Part shown: positions 1-10,982 of the stretch, one piece after another
Numbering within the stretch: the first letter of the stretch is position 1
Layout: each line of letters begins with the position of its first letter
Assembly (NCBI RefSeq): GCF_030547075.1
Contig: NZ_JAUOQH010000010.1
Location: forward strand, 107,681 to 171,680
From: Alteromonas sp. 1_MG-2023
GTDB taxonomy: Bacteria > Pseudomonadota > Gammaproteobacteria > Enterobacterales > Alteromonadaceae
DNA length: 64,000 bases
Direction of reading: 5' to 3'
Position numbers and translations under genes: made by a program
Notes under the pieces: model-generated
The model's input: only the letters and a program-made list of their open reading frames with translations
Database searches by the model: none
Told to the model about the DNA's origin: nothing

Positions 1-1
1 C

Positions 2-943
2 GAACTGCGGCTTTCCGCCAGTATCGGTATTGCTCAGTTTCCTATTGATAACACAAGTATTGATAGAGTGGTACAAAGTGCTGATGCGGCCATGTATCAC
101 GCTAAAACTCTAGGTAAGGGCCAGGTTTACGTATACGAAGAAGGGTTATACGAGAGTATGACGCAGCAAGTCAGTATGGTGAATGACTTGCGTAAAGCCA
201 TTCAAAACAATCTGTTGGATTTCTATGTACAGGGCAAATACGATTTGCAGGGAAATTTAAAAGGCGGTGAAGTGCTGTGCCGATGGAACTCTGGGTTACA
301 TGGCGCTGTTTCCCCCAGTGTTTTTATCCCCATGGCAGAGGAAAACCGCTTAGATAGCCATATCGGTTTACAGGCGTTGGAAGCGGCTTGCGATTATATT
401 GTCATGATGGAAACACAAAAAGGAGAAAGTATCTCTTTGTCTATTAATGTCAGTGTGACTCAATTACTTGATGTGAACTTTCCAGCCCAAGCGATGAAAG
501 TATGCAAAGAGTGTTCTGTACCTACAGATATGATTGAACTTGAGTTAACCGAATCTATTTTCATTAAAGATGAGTCTGCTGCGTTTGACGCCTTAAATGC
601 CTTGAGTGATGCTGGGTTTCGCTTGTCGCTGGACGATTTTGGCAGTGGTTTTTCATCTCTGAGTTACCTAAAAAGTTTTCATTTTGAGGTAGTGAAGCTA
701 GACAGAAGTCTAGTGGTAGACATTATTCACAACAGCAAGGCGCTGGCCCTTTTTAGTGGAATAGTCGCCATGCTTAGCCGGTTACAAATCGAGATTGTGG
801 TGGAGGGTATTGAACAGGAATCTTATATACCTTTCATGCGAGAGGCAGATGTTACCTTAATGCAGGGTTTTTACTTTGATAAGCCGATGCCCTATGACCA
901 ATTTATAGCCAAGCACATCAATGTTCGGGGGATTAGAAAATAA
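2..943 (+). CDS. GGDEF-EAL c-di-GMP protein, C-terminal part (5' end outside window)
   Basis: The reading frame is open from base 2, before its first Met codon at 68, so the gene begins upstream of the window. The first residues are the end of a GGDEF domain (SADAAMYHAK, then GKGQV). A full EAL phosphodiesterase domain follows. Its signature is EVLCRW rather than the usual EALLRW, but the metal and catalytic positions look intact: NVSVTQLLD, ELTES, DDFGSG, the KLDRS lysine and the VVEGIE glutamate, ending in QGFYFDKP. Expected role: cleavage of cyclic di-GMP, with the GGDEF half synthetic or regulatory (not visible here). The EVL variant is conservative and need not abolish activity. The stop codon lies inside a terminator-like hairpin shared with the convergent DUF1338 gene. 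Confidence 0.9.
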   Translation, partial: ELRLSASIGIAQFPIDNTSIDRVVQSADAAMYHAKTLGKGQVYVYEEGLYESMTQQVSMVNDLRKAIQNNLLDFYVQGKYDLQGNLKGGEVLCRWNSGLHGAVSPSVFIPMAEENRLDSHIGLQALEAACDYIVMMETQKGESISLSINVSVTQLLDVNFPAQAMKVCKECSVPTDMIELELTESIFIKDESAAFDALNALSDAGFRLSLDDFGSGFSSLSYLKSFHFEVVKLDRSLVVDIIHNSKALALFSGIVAMLSRLQIEIVVEGIEQESYIPFMREADVTLMQGFYFDKPMPYDQFIAKHINVRGIRK

Positions 944-964
944 AAGGCCAAGGCCTTTTATTTT
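937..964. terminator. Bidirectional terminator between GGDEF-EAL gene and DUF1338 gene
   Basis: A perfect inverted repeat has 13-nt arms at 937-949 and 952-964 (AAAATAAAAGGCC and its complement). It has a GGCC core and A/T flanks that give a U-tract on either strand. It overlaps the stop codon of the left gene and lies 22 bp from the convergent stop of the right gene. Confidence 0.75.
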
Positions 965-985
965 CTATATCGCGAACAGGATTTT

Positions 986-1792
986 CTATTTATTATTCGT
1001 ACTTTCAAATATCTTATCAGCGGAAGCCGCTACAAAGCCTTGGTAACGCTTACCGTTAGGCATGTCGTAGCGCTGAGCAAATTCATAGAAACAACTAGGA
1101 ATTTCAGCCGTCTCATCAAAAAAACTAACCGGTGCACGGTCGGCCATAGTAGAAGACTGCGCTAAAAATACTTTAGGGCCTCCTTTTATTTCACCGCCAG
1201 ATGTATTTAAAACAAAACCCGCTTCTTTAAGACGTGAGTTCACATCTGTAAGTTCGTCAGCTTGCCCCAAATGATTAACGCTCACCGTAAAGTGATTAGC
1301 GCGAAAGCCCCATGCTGCTAACCATGCAGCATATTCAGACTCACTGAGAAGAGCATCGTAATCGGCTTTGCTGATTTCCCAATGGCGTCCTGAATAAAGG
1401 AAATTGTCGGCGGTAACGACCTCGGCATCCATTTGCGCTACAAGCTTCTGAATAATAGCTTGGGCGTTCTCTGATAGCTCATTAACCCGAAGCTCACTAA
1501 TAAACACTTTTGGTTTAGTGTCATCAGGGTGTTCGAAGTGCTTAGCGGTTAGCTTCTTCGCTTCAAAATTATAATCACCCATTTCGGTATAACCGAGGGC
1601 AATAAAGTGAGCGCCCAATTTTTCAAGCGCGGTTTTATCTAGTGCAAAGGTTCTAAATGCAACATGATCGTTAACAATGTTACTGGTGTTCTCTTCACCG
1701 GCTAGCAATGCATGAATTTTGTGGGCTGAGGGGGTGATAGCAACATAATCATCCCACATGTTGGCAAAGAGTGAATCGATGTTGGTATGCAT
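986..1792 (-). CDS. DUF1338 family protein (2-oxoadipate dioxygenase/decarboxylase-like)
   Basis: A 268-residue protein of the DUF1338 family. Characterised relatives (HglS/YdcJ) are Fe(II) enzymes that convert 2-oxoadipate to D-2-hydroxyglutarate in lysine breakdown. They use a His-His-Glu metal triad on a VOC-like fold. Plausible triad residues here are H43 (NDHVAFRTF), H167 (RANHFTVS) and E237 (FYEFAQRY). The protein is shorter than E. coli YdcJ (about 450 aa), so substrate identity cannot be carried over. It is the last gene of the astC-astA-astD block, 58 bp after astD, with a palindrome between them. The position suggests a link to amino-acid catabolism; that link is inference. Confidence 0.8.
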   Translation of the reverse strand: MHTNIDSLFANMWDDYVAITPSAHKIHALLAGEENTSNIVNDHVAFRTFALDKTALEKLGAHFIALGYTEMGDYNFEAKKLTAKHFEHPDDTKPKVFISELRVNELSENAQAIIQKLVAQMDAEVVTADNFLYSGRHWEISKADYDALLSESEYAAWLAAWGFRANHFTVSVNHLGQADELTDVNSRLKEAGFVLNTSGGEIKGGPKVFLAQSSTMADRAPVSFFDETAEIPSCFYEFAQRYDMPNGKRYQGFVAASADKIFESTNNK

Positions 1793-1810
1793 GGCGTGTG
1801 TCCTATAAAT

Positions 1811-1834
1811 AAAGCCGCTATTAATAGCGGCTTT
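1811..1834. terminator. 24-bp perfect palindrome between astD and DUF1338 gene
   Basis: AAAGCCGCTATT followed by its exact complement, in the 58-bp gap between the astD stop and the DUF1338 start. On the minus strand it is followed by CTTTATTTATAG, a weak U-tract. It probably acts as a partial terminator or a 3'-end stabiliser that lowers DUF1338 expression relative to astD. Confidence 0.5.
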
Positions 1835-1850
1835 GTCTGTATTGGTTTAT

Positions 1851-3320
1851 TTAAAGTGTTAAGCCTGGGCTTAACTTGCCAGGTAAGGTCACTTTTTCAA
1901 GCTCTACCGAGGCGACAGGGAATGCGCAATAATCGGCAGCATAAAATGCACTGGCGCGATGGTTTCCACTTTCTCCAATACCACCAAACGGTGCTGCACT
2001 GCTTGCACCCGTAATAGGGCGGTTCCAATTCACAATACCTGCACGAATGCGCGCAAAGAAATAACGATAGTCTTCTTCGCTATCGGCTAGCAAGCCAGCC
2101 GATAGGCCAAAGCTTGTGTTATTGGCTTCTTCAATTGCGCTATCAAAGTCGGTGTAGCGAATAACCTTGAGTAATGGGCCGAAGTGCTCTTCATCAGGCA
2201 ATTCAGACAGCATGTCAGTTACATCAATAATCCCTGGGGTGGCAAAACCCTTTTGAGTATCAGGCTGTTCTAATCGTAATAACACCTTGCCGCCTAGGGC
2301 TTCAAGTTCTTGCTGCGCTTTTACCATTGATGCTGCAGCATTTGCTGAAATCATTGCGCCCATAAAAGGCTGGTCGTCGGCATCATAGTCGTCAATTTTG
2401 ATATTTTTAGTGACTTCAAGCAGACGAGCTAATGTGGCATCACCTTGAGCATTGGCAGGTAAAAACAAACGGCGCGCACAAGTGCAGCGTTGACCAGAGG
2501 TAATAAAAGCTGACTGCACGATATCGTGAACAGCGCCATCGATATCGGCAACGTCTTTCACGATTAACGGGTTATTTCCGCCCATTTCAAGGGCCAAAAT
2601 TTTACCTGGGTGGCCGGCAAACTGTTCGTGTAAAATTTTGCCCGTACGTGAACTACCGGTAAAGAATAACCCATCAATACCATTGTGTGACGCTAGTGCC
2701 TTGCCGGTTTCTACTTCCCCCTGTACTAGGTTTAATACCCCAGCAGGTAAGTCAGCTTGTTCCCAAAGCTTAACCATTTCTTCGGCAACCATAGGAGTAA
2801 GATCGCTAGGTTTAAATACCACGGTATTACCTGCAATAAGCGCAGGTACGATGTGACCATTAGGCAAATGACCTGGAAAGTTATACGGTCCAAATACTGC
2901 TACAACACCATGAGCTTTATGGCGGATGAAAGCTTTACCTACAGGCATAGGGTTTTCAACGTTGCCAGTACGTTCAAAATAAGCTTTCTCAGAAATCGCG
3001 ATTTTACCTATCATGGCGCCCACTTCTGTAGCAGTTTCCCACTCAGGTTTACCGGTTTCTTTTGCCATCACTTTGGCTAGGTGCTCTTTCGCTTCACCTA
3101 GCTTTTCACCGTAAACTTTAATAATGCTTAAACGTTCTTCAACGGTTTTCATTCCCCAAGCGGGTGCAGCAGCGCGAGCGGCTTTTACCGCTTCGTCTAT
3201 TTGGCTTGGAGAGGCAGATTTACCTTCCCAAATAACCTGGTTTTTAGCAGGATCGATTGAGGCTAAGTCATGCCCTTCACCGGTAACCCATTGGCCGTTG
3301 ATAAAATGTGTATGTAACAT
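1851..3320 (-). CDS. astD: N-succinylglutamate 5-semialdehyde dehydrogenase
   Basis: A 489-residue aldehyde dehydrogenase, about the length of E. coli AstD. It oxidises N-succinylglutamate semialdehyde to N-succinylglutamate with NAD+, step four of the AST arginine-degradation pathway. Visible family marks: the cofactor segment [21 protein letters not shown], the general-base Glu in LEMGGNNP and the catalytic Cys in [10 protein letters not shown]. It lies 17 bp downstream of astA on the same strand and is almost certainly co-transcribed with it. No truncation is seen. Assignment over other aldehyde dehydrogenases rests on the [16 protein letters not shown] N-terminus and the astC-astA neighbours. 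Confidence 0.95.
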   Translation of the reverse strand: MLHTHFINGQWVTGEGHDLASIDPAKNQVIWEGKSASPSQIDEAVKAARAAAPAWGMKTVEERLSIIKVYGEKLGEAKEHLAKVMAKETGKPEWETATEVGAMIGKIAISEKAYFERTGNVENPMPVGKAFIRHKAHGVVAVFGPYNFPGHLPNGHIVPALIAGNTVVFKPSDLTPMVAEEMVKLWEQADLPAGVLNLVQGEVETGKALASHNGIDGLFFTGSSRTGKILHEQFAGHPGKILALEMGGNNPLIVKDVADIDGAVHDIVQSAFITSGQRCTCARRLFLPANAQGDATLARLLEVTKNIKIDDYDADDQPFMGAMISANAAASMVKAQQELEALGGKVLLRLEQPDTQKGFATPGIIDVTDMLSELPDEEHFGPLLKVIRYTDFDSAIEEANNTSFGLSAGLLADSEEDYRYFFARIRAGIVNWNRPITGASSAAPFGGIGESGNHRASAFYAADYCAFPVASVELEKVTLPGKLSPGLTL

Positions 3321-3337
3321 AAAAAAGTGTCCTTCAA

Positions 3338-4375
3338 TTAGTCTCTGAATTTTACTGGGGCAAGTCGAACGTAGTCGCCTTCTTGCACATTCAGAGCGGC
3401 TGCAGCCTGACGGGATAGCACGGCAATATTTTGCTCGTCATTTACACCTACTTCGGTGGCTACCGCGCGAAAATCTGCAACAGAGGTGTTGATGATGTAA
3501 TGAGTTTGGCCTTGTGCGGCCGCCGCATCATCAATAACAATTGGCATTTTTAAGCTAGATTGGGCAGTACGGATGTGACTAAGGTTGGCCTCTACAGTCG
3601 GCCCACCATCAAAAATATCTACATAACCGCGACAGCTAAAGCCTTCGCCTTCGAGCAGTTGCAAAGCAGGGCGGGTTTTATCGTGAACCTGCCCAATTAC
3701 GGCTTGTGCTTCTTTGCTTAATAAATTGACGTAAATAGGGTATTTAGGCATAAGCTCTGCAATAAACACCTTATTACCGATACCCGTTAGGTAATCGGCA
3801 GTAGGGAAGTCCATCGAGAAAAAATGGGTTTCAAGCCATTCCCAAAACGGAGAGCGGCCTTCTTCATCACTTACACCGCGCATTTCAGCTATGATGGTTT
3901 CAGAGAATCGCTCGCGATGCTCCATCATAAACAAGAAGCGCACTTTCGATAGAAAACGTCCGTTGATGCCTCCACGCGCCTGCTCCCTTAAGAACAGCGT
4001 ACATATCTCCGTAACACCCGTGTAGTCATTACAGAAGGTTAGAATTTCAACCGTATTGTGAATATTTAGCTCGCGAGAGGCATGCACCACTTTACTTAAG
4101 TGATAGTGGTAAAACGCATCATCAATGCCCACGGCGGCTTCAATACCTGACGTGCCCACCACCTCGCCGGTGGTCGTATCTTCCATTACAAACAGGTACG
4201 ACTCATCGCCGGGTTGAGTCACATTCGCTTTAGTAAAAGCGTCTTGTGCTCGGTCGACTTTTCTATGCAATAGTTCATCGTTAACCGGTAACGAGGTAAA
4301 CCCGATACCAGATTCTACGGCAATGTCGTACAAGGCTTGGTAATCAGCTTGTTTAATAGGGCGAATTATATTCAT
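3338..4375 (-). CDS. astA: Arginine N-succinyltransferase
   Basis: A 345-residue protein matching AstA in length and sequence character (E. coli 344 aa). It begins [15 protein letters not shown] and contains the family segments [27 protein letters not shown] and [15 protein letters not shown]. It transfers succinyl from succinyl-CoA to the alpha-amino group of arginine, committing arginine to the AST pathway. It is cytosolic. It lies between astC (35 bp upstream) and astD (17 bp downstream). In this block astB and astE, needed for the second and fifth steps, do not follow and must be elsewhere if the pathway is complete. Confidence 0.95.
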   Translation of the reverse strand: MNIIRPIKQADYQALYDIAVESGIGFTSLPVNDELLHRKVDRAQDAFTKANVTQPGDESYLFVMEDTTTGEVVGTSGIEAAVGIDDAFYHYHLSKVVHASRELNIHNTVEILTFCNDYTGVTEICTLFLREQARGGINGRFLSKVRFLFMMEHRERFSETIIAEMRGVSDEEGRSPFWEWLETHFFSMDFPTADYLTGIGNKVFIAELMPKYPIYVNLLSKEAQAVIGQVHDKTRPALQLLEGEGFSCRGYVDIFDGGPTVEANLSHIRTAQSSLKMPIVIDDAAAAQGQTHYIINTSVADFRAVATEVGVNDEQNIAVLSRQAAAALNVQEGDYVRLAPVKFRD

Positions 4376-4410
4376 GTTCGCTACTCGCTAATTTGTCGTT
4401 TATTCGGCGC

Positions 4411-5721
<1,311 letters not shown>

Positions 5722-5772
5722 TTATCTGGCTGTCTTGTTTGTGAATGGCTGCAGCCCTTTATATATAAGGAC

Positions 5773-5811
5773 TCTGGCTTAATTTGCAGGAAAAGTGAAT
5801 AACTATTTACT
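5773..5811. promoter_or_regulatory. Pair of ARG-box-like ArgR sites upstream of astC
   Basis: Compared with the ArgR half-site core TGAATwwwwATTCA, positions 5796-5809 (TGAATAACTATTTA) match 12 of 14 and 5775-5788 (TGGCTTAATTTGCA) match 10 of 14. They are 21 bp apart, the spacing of paired ARG boxes. In E. coli ArgR with arginine activates the ast operon. A similar role here is inference. The rest of the 325-bp gene-free stretch 5629-5953 shows no other clear signal. Confidence 0.5.
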
Positions 5812-5953
5812 GCTAAGCCATATTGTTTAGGAATAGTCGAATTAAACGGTGAATTAGGCGATTGAACCCATAGCCAGAGCGCGTTGATCTGGCTAGGTTG
5901 ATTTAAAGAAGTATGTCTCTTGATAGCTAGTTTGCATGAATATCCACAAAAAA

Positions 5954-7120
5954 TTAGCTGTTTTCTTCTTCTCTTGATAACGGAAGGGCGAAAATATCAA
6001 CAGATTTGAGTTTTTCTAACGCGCCAGCAGGATATTCCTGCTCTTTAATCATAGGTTTCACGTCTGCTACTTGAATCATGCGAGATTGATGTAGCATCCT
6101 TACTTTTGCATAAGTGCGAGCTTGGTGCAGAAGTTTAGGCAGTGAACCTACTTCACATGGCTCACGGGATGCACATTGGCGCATTGCATCACCAATAAAT
6201 AAACGTTTTAACATCATGTTTTGAATAAGATCGGCAGAGACCGAGTCGGCATATTCGTCTTGTAGAGCAATAAGGTAGTTCGACGACGGCGCTAACCTTA
6301 ACAAGGCTTCATGTCGCATCCGCTCTTTATCTTTTTGGCTCTCGGTTAGAAGATGGAGTTGGACTTTGTCAAATAACTTGAAGTACAACCTCATAATTGC
6401 ACAACGGCCTAGCTGACTAAGCATACCAAAGGTATAGGCTTGCACCGGATTCAATTTATAGTAGGGTGCTAGATGACGTGCCGTTTCTGCCGTACCGTAT
6501 GCAAACTGGGTCAGTTTCAATTTAATACAAGGGTAAGGGTCGGTGACTTGAGGCATTGCCCGTTTTAGTACCAAAGAGGGAATGAGAATTCGTAAGTTCT
6601 CAATACCTAAGAAGCTTAGTGCAGTTCTAAATGTCTCTACCACTATCACGCGCCCTTTCGAGTCGCGTCTTCGAAATGCAGAAGAGTTCACTATCTGCAT
6701 TAGCTCATCATAAAGCCAGGGTAAGTTAGCGGCAATGGGCTCTAGCTTAGACACTGATGCAGCGCGAACGGAAAGTGCATCGAGTAAGGCGCCGGTATCA
6801 TCACTTAAATTTAGTGTGCTATTAAATACCTCAGAGGTGAACGTGAGTTGTTCGGTAAGCTCACCGAGTAAAACTTCGTGTAGGTAATGATCAACCGTTT
6901 CAGTATATGAGGCATCAGATTGGGCTTTGAGGCGTTTGTTCTCAATGGCCATTTTTTCGACATGTAACAATTGCCTGCGCGCGTCACCTTGTTCAGATTG
7001 CTCGAAGCTGACTTCGCCCGGCCCACGTTTACCTAGCATTTTCATCGCCAGTTCTGGAGAGATAATTAAGCTCTCGAAACGCTCATCAATAGGCGGCGGG
7101 GTAGCTGCTGGGGTCGTCAT
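5954..7120 (-). CDS. HDOD-domain protein
   Basis: About 388 residues from the ATG at 7120, which has AGGAG ten nt upstream. A longer in-frame start at 7177 (407 aa) has a weaker ribosome site. HDOD domains are catalytically dead relatives of HD phosphohydrolases found in signalling and gene-regulation proteins. The central part shows the HDOD pattern: LPWLYDELMQIVNSSAFRRR, then FLGIENLRILIPSLVLKR, then a helix-rich YTFGMLSQLGRCAIM region. A short Lys/Glu-rich helical stretch precedes it. No second output domain, signal peptide or membrane segment is visible. It stands alone between astC and pabA. Its precise function is unknown. Confidence 0.8.
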   Translation of the reverse strand: MTTPAATPPPIDERFESLIISPELAMKMLGKRGPGEVSFEQSEQGDARRQLLHVEKMAIENKRLKAQSDASYTETVDHYLHEVLLGELTEQLTFTSEVFNSTLNLSDDTGALLDALSVRAASVSKLEPIAANLPWLYDELMQIVNSSAFRRRDSKGRVIVVETFRTALSFLGIENLRILIPSLVLKRAMPQVTDPYPCIKLKLTQFAYGTAETARHLAPYYKLNPVQAYTFGMLSQLGRCAIMRLYFKLFDKVQLHLLTESQKDKERMRHEALLRLAPSSNYLIALQDEYADSVSADLIQNMMLKRLFIGDAMRQCASREPCEVGSLPKLLHQARTYAKVRMLHQSRMIQVADVKPMIKEQEYPAGALEKLKSVDIFALPLSREEENS

Positions 7121-7352
7121 CTTAAAGAAGCTCCTGCTAAGTAACTGTTCATGCGTCTGTTCATAGATGCCGTACATATTATCGCCCTACTTATTGGTGT
7201 CTCGATGTTAATTTAAGGCGCATTTTGATTAACCTATAAAAGTAAACAAAAACAACGCTAAATGCGAATTATTGCAGAACTTATTTTATCGGCAGAAAGC
7301 CAAGCAGCTTAAGCTTATTCTCAAGGAATCACCGATTAAATAAGCACAAACG

Positions 7353-7928
7353 CTATGCGTTTAAAAAAGCACCTAAAATATCGTGGCCATACTCGGTCAA
7401 TAAAGATTCAGGGTGAAATTGAACGCCCCAGATAGGTAGTGTTTTATGAGAAATACCCATAATCTCTTTTTCACCGTTATGGGTTTCACACCAAGCATCT
7501 ATATTTAATTGAGCAGGAAAGTGTTGCTCGCTAAGCACCAAAGAATGGTAACGGGTGACGGCATAGCCTTGCTTAAATCCAGAAAACAGCCCTTGGTTAT
7601 TGTGAAATAATGCTGATGTTTTACCATGCTTAATTTCTTTGGCACCTATAACACAAGCGCCAAAAACTTGGCCGATAGCTTGGTGGCCTAGGCATACACC
7701 GAGCAATGGGATCTTTCCAGCGAAATGCTTAATAGCCTCTAAGCTTATGCCAGATTCATTGGGCGTGCAGGGGCCTGGGGAGATAACTAAATGACTGGGT
7801 GATAAGGCTTCAATATCGGCGATGCTAAGGTCGTTGTTTCTAACGACCTTAACGCTAGCACCTAATTCAGTAAGGTAACGGGCTAGGTTGTGAGTAAAAG
7901 AATCGAAATTATCAATTAACAGCAGCAC
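7353..7928 (-). CDS. pabA: Aminodeoxychorismate/anthranilate synthase glutamine amidotransferase
   Basis: A 191-residue class I glutamine amidotransferase. It opens MLLLIDNFDSFTHNLARYL, has the nucleophile Cys in LGVCLGHQAIG and the His-Glu pair in GVQFHPES. It supplies ammonia from glutamine to a chorismate-using partner: PabB for folate or TrpE for tryptophan. The free-standing single-domain form away from trp genes and next to the ast block, as in vibrios and enterics, favours PabA. Such subunits can serve both pathways, so the split is not certain. trpS lies 32 bp upstream on the same strand, so co-transcription is likely. Confidence 0.88.
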   Translation of the reverse strand: MLLLIDNFDSFTHNLARYLTELGASVKVVRNNDLSIADIEALSPSHLVISPGPCTPNESGISLEAIKHFAGKIPLLGVCLGHQAIGQVFGACVIGAKEIKHGKTSALFHNNQGLFSGFKQGYAVTRYHSLVLSEQHFPAQLNIDAWCETHNGEKEIMGISHKTLPIWGVQFHPESLLTEYGHDILGAFLNA

Positions 7929-7960
7929 TACAACCTAACCTGTTTAATACTAAGTTTTAA

Positions 7961-8968
7961 TTATGGCTTTGGAATAAAACCAACGGCTTCGTAAACCTTT
8001 TTAAGGGTTTCTTCAGCACGTGCGGAGGCTTTTTCAGCACCATTTCGCATAACGTCATTTAAGTAGTCGCGATTAGAACGGATATCAGCGTAGCGCTGCT
8101 GAATAGGTTCTAGCAGTGCAACAACGGCTTCTGCTACATCACCCTTCAAATGGCCGTACATTTTATCTTCGTAAGCCGGAACCAGCTCATCTATCGTCTT
8201 ACCTGTCGACAGCGACAGTAAAGTAAGTAGATTCGAAACCCCAGGCTTTTCCTGTGGATTGAAGTAAATGTTAGCTTGCTCGTCTGAATCGGTTACCGCG
8301 CGTTTAATTTTCTTAGTAATCTTTTTAGGATCTTCAAGCAAACCAATAAAGTTATTGGGGTTAACGTCAGATTTCGACATTTTCTTTTCAGGCTCTTGTA
8401 GGCTCATGATACGGGCACCAAACTCAGGAATATGAGGCTCAGGTACACGTAAAATATCACCATACAAATTGTTCATACGGTTGGCGATATCACGGGTAAG
8501 CTCAAGATGCTGTTTCTGATCGTCGCCAACAGGCACTTTGTCTGCTTGGTACATTAAAATGTCTGCAGCCATTAATACCGGATAACCGTATAAGCCAACG
8601 TTAATATTATTCTCGTTTTTTGCCGACTTATCTTTAAATTGTGTCATGCGGTTCAACTCACCCATTTGGGTGTAGCAGTTTAAAACCCAAGAAAGTTGGG
8701 CATGCTGAGGTACATGAGATTGAACAAATAAGGTGCTCTTTTGTGGGTCAATACCGCAAGCTAGGTATAACGCCAGTCCATCAAGGCAAGCCTCGAAAAG
8801 CTGTTTAGGATCTTGTCTAACCGTTATCGCATGCAAATCTACCAACATATATAGGCAATCATGATCGTCTTGCATGGACACCCACTGTTTAAGCGCACCC
8901 ATGTAGTTACCAAGGGTAAGTTGTCCAGAAGGCTGACAGCCACTTAATACAATGGGCTTGTTACTCAT
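7961..8968 (-). CDS. trpS: Tryptophanyl-tRNA synthetase
   Basis: A 335-residue class Ic aminoacyl-tRNA synthetase of normal length. It charges tRNA-Trp in the cytosol. The HIGH-type motif is seen as TLGN within [13 protein letters not shown], and the KMSKS loop as KKMSKSD around residue 197. [13 protein letters not shown] and [15 protein letters not shown] are typical TrpS segments. It lies 30 bp after rpe, whereas E. coli has gph between these two genes; gph is absent here. Confidence 0.97.
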   Translation of the reverse strand: MSNKPIVLSGCQPSGQLTLGNYMGALKQWVSMQDDHDCLYMLVDLHAITVRQDPKQLFEACLDGLALYLACGIDPQKSTLFVQSHVPQHAQLSWVLNCYTQMGELNRMTQFKDKSAKNENNINVGLYGYPVLMAADILMYQADKVPVGDDQKQHLELTRDIANRMNNLYGDILRVPEPHIPEFGARIMSLQEPEKKMSKSDVNPNNFIGLLEDPKKITKKIKRAVTDSDEQANIYFNPQEKPGVSNLLTLLSLSTGKTIDELVPAYEDKMYGHLKGDVAEAVVALLEPIQQRYADIRSNRDYLNDVMRNGAEKASARAEETLKKVYEAVGFIPKP

Positions 8969-8998
8969 AATGTGTACCTATACGTTAACGTTGTTTAG

Positions 8999-9676
8999 TT
9001 ACGCCTTTGAAAGACGTGATAATTCACTGCGCATGTCATCAATAACTGCGCGATAATCTGGCTCGGAAAAAATAGCTGAACCGGCGACAAACATATCAGC
9101 ACCAGCTTCCGCAATGGCGCGAATGTTATCGACTTTTACGCCACCGTCAATTTCTATTCTAATATCATGACCGCTTTGTAACACCCGTTGTTTTACAGCG
9201 CGTACTTTATCGAGGGTGCTAGGAATAAATTTTTGACCACCAAAGCCCGGATTGACCGACATAATAAGGATATGGTGCAACTTGTCCATGACATGATCGA
9301 GATAATGCAGAGGCGTGGCGGGGTTAAACACCAATCCAGGTTTACAGCCTGCATCAATAATAAGTTGTAACGAGCGGTCTATATGCTCTGAAGCTTCTGG
9401 ATGGAAACTAATATAACTGGCGCCCGCATCAGCAAATTTTTCGATTAAGTCATCAACAGGTTTCACCATTAAGTGAACATCGATAGGCGCGGTAATACCA
9501 TATTTTCGTAGTGCCTCGCATATCATAGGACCGAATGTGAGGTTGGGCACATAGTGATTATCCATTACATCAAAATGGACTACATCTGCACCAGAGTTGA
9601 GTACATTCTCTACTTCTTCTCCTAGTCGAGCGAAATCGGCCGAAAGAATAGAGGGGGCAATCAAAAATGGTTTCAT
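8999..9676 (-). CDS. rpe: Ribulose-phosphate 3-epimerase
   Basis: A 225-residue TIM-barrel enzyme that interconverts ribulose 5-phosphate and xylulose 5-phosphate in the pentose phosphate pathway. Family motifs are clear: [16 protein letters not shown] at the N-terminus, [14 protein letters not shown] and [12 protein letters not shown] carrying metal/acid-base residues, and [11 protein letters not shown] near the end. Length matches E. coli Rpe (225). It is the first gene of an rpe-trpS-pabA run on the minus strand. In E. coli it follows dam; here the porin, the small gene and the DUF2970 gene lie between dam and rpe. Confidence 0.97.
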   Translation of the reverse strand: MKPFLIAPSILSADFARLGEEVENVLNSGADVVHFDVMDNHYVPNLTFGPMICEALRKYGITAPIDVHLMVKPVDDLIEKFADAGASYISFHPEASEHIDRSLQLIIDAGCKPGLVFNPATPLHYLDHVMDKLHHILIMSVNPGFGGQKFIPSTLDKVRAVKQRVLQSGHDIRIEIDGGVKVDNIRAIAEAGADMFVAGSAIFSEPDYRAVIDDMRSELSRLSKA

Positions 9677-10064
9677 TAGTTTTCCCTGTTCATGGTGAGA
9701 AGCGGATTTCCAAAGGTGGAAGTTTACCGAAAGTTAGCTTTTGAAAACAGCGCTGATTACATTACCACTTGTGTTAAAGGTAAGTAAAAATAAGGGGTTA
9801 AAAATATTAAAATAATTGCACCATGTCGGACGTTATGCCTATTATTGGTGCAAATTAACGCACTTAAACTTTGCGCTAAAATTTTATCTCATTTTTTAAT
9901 TTTGGTTTTTATTACTAAAATCATGCTGTTATGTGTATTTTGGTCATTGTGGTATTTGTGCATTAAGTGGGCATCACTCTTGCGTAAACCAACCCAAATA
10001 TAAGAAAAATCAAGACAGAAAAATTAATTAAAACAAGTTTTGGAACTTCACGGAGAACACACAC
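9677..10064. other. 388-bp intergenic region between rpe and the TorF porin gene
   Basis: A divergent control region. It is AT-rich, with runs such as CATTTTTTAATTTT. It contains the sigma-54-like element listed separately at 9969-9983. Two half-sites resemble NtrC boxes: TGCACC at 9817-9822 and GGTGCA at 9847-9852. They are too far apart to form one standard NtrC site. No small gene or terminator was seen. Confidence 0.6.
9969..9983 (+). promoter_or_regulatory. Candidate sigma-54 (-24/-12) promoter for the porin gene
   Basis: GGGCATCACTCTTGC: GG, ten bases, then GC, with a perfect TTGC -12 element and the correct spacing. The -24 element GGGCAT differs from TGGCAC at two positions. The predicted start near 9995 leaves a leader of about 70 nt before the ATG at 10065. 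Some TorF/TIGR02001 porin genes neighbour glnK-amtB, so nitrogen control is a reasonable hypothesis. Confidence 0.4.
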
Positions 10065-10787
10065 ATGAAATTATCTACTAAAAGCACATTGCTTGCCGTT
10101 GCCGTATCGTCTGCATGCATGTTTACTGCCTTACCTACTTATGCTGAAGTAACTGCCAATGCTAGCGTAACAAGTAACTACATTTGGCGTGGTCTAACGC
10201 AAACAACAAATGACGCAGCAGTACAGGGCGGAATTGACTATTCTCACGAAAGTGGTTTTTATGCGGGTACTTGGGCATCTAACGTAAACTACGGTGCTGA
10301 CGATGTTTATTCGTACGAGCACGATATGTACTTCGGTTTCTCAGGTGAGTCTGGCGATATCGCGTATGACTTTGGTTACCTTTATTACAACTATGACGAT
10401 GAAGCAAACTTCGATTTCGCAGAAGTTTACGGTTCCGTTGGCATGGGCGGATTAAGCCTAAGCTTATCACTACTTGCTCATACTGAAGCAGACGAAGGTG
10501 AAGGCCGCGATTACGGGTTTGGCGAAGCAACTTATGTTGCTGTTGATTATGCTTTTGAAGTATTAAATGGCTCAGAAATGGGTTTACACCTTGGTTATCA
10601 TCAAGGTGACTTTGCTGAAGACTTTAACGGCGTTATTGGCGGATATGCAGATTGGGGTGTTTCAATCGCGAAAGACGGTTTTAGCTTCGCAATTACCGGT
10701 ACTGACTTAGATGACGACGGTGCTGATGCTTACGACAACGATTCAGTTAAATTTACTGTTGGCTATAGCATGGACTTCGAACTATAA
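10065..10787 (+). CDS. TorF-family putative porin (TIGR02001 type)
   Basis: A 240-residue outer-membrane protein. A signal peptide ends near residue 27 (ALPTYA-EV). The mature part is rich in alternating aromatic/acidic strands typical of a small beta-barrel. The family signature ASVTSNYIWRGLTQT follows directly after the signal. The chain ends in MDFEL, with a beta-strand-like terminus. A strong ribosome site (CGGAGAACACACAC) precedes the ATG. The substrate is unknown; family members are annotated only as putative porins. It stands alone, with its own terminator and a possible sigma-54 promoter. Confidence 0.85.
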   Translation: MKLSTKSTLLAVAVSSACMFTALPTYAEVTANASVTSNYIWRGLTQTTNDAAVQGGIDYSHESGFYAGTWASNVNYGADDVYSYEHDMYFGFSGESGDIAYDFGYLYYNYDDEANFDFAEVYGSVGMGGLSLSLSLLAHTEADEGEGRDYGFGEATYVAVDYAFEVLNGSEMGLHLGYHQGDFAEDFNGVIGGYADWGVSIAKDGFSFAITGTDLDDDGADAYDNDSVKFTVGYSMDFEL

Positions 10788-10842
10788 GTTTTTAAAAACC
10801 TATAAAACAATGTCTTAATTGTCGAAAAAAATGTTGAAATTG

Positions 10843-10874
10843 AAAGCCTGCTGCATATGCATCAGGCTTTTTTA
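10843..10874 (+). terminator. Intrinsic terminator after the TorF porin gene
   Basis: Arms AAAGCCTG (10843-10850) and CAGGCTTT (10863-10870) are followed by more T. The loop contains the perfect palindrome TGCATATGCA (10852-10861), which may extend the stem. It lies 56 bp after the porin stop codon. Confidence 0.8.
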
Positions 10875-10982
10875 CTGTTGGTAAATAGTAAATATATTCT
10901 TCATTTATGATTATTTTCTTGTGAGTCATAAGGTTTTATTTATAATGAAGTTTAAGCTAAATTTGCGCAAGGAGTGTTCAGG

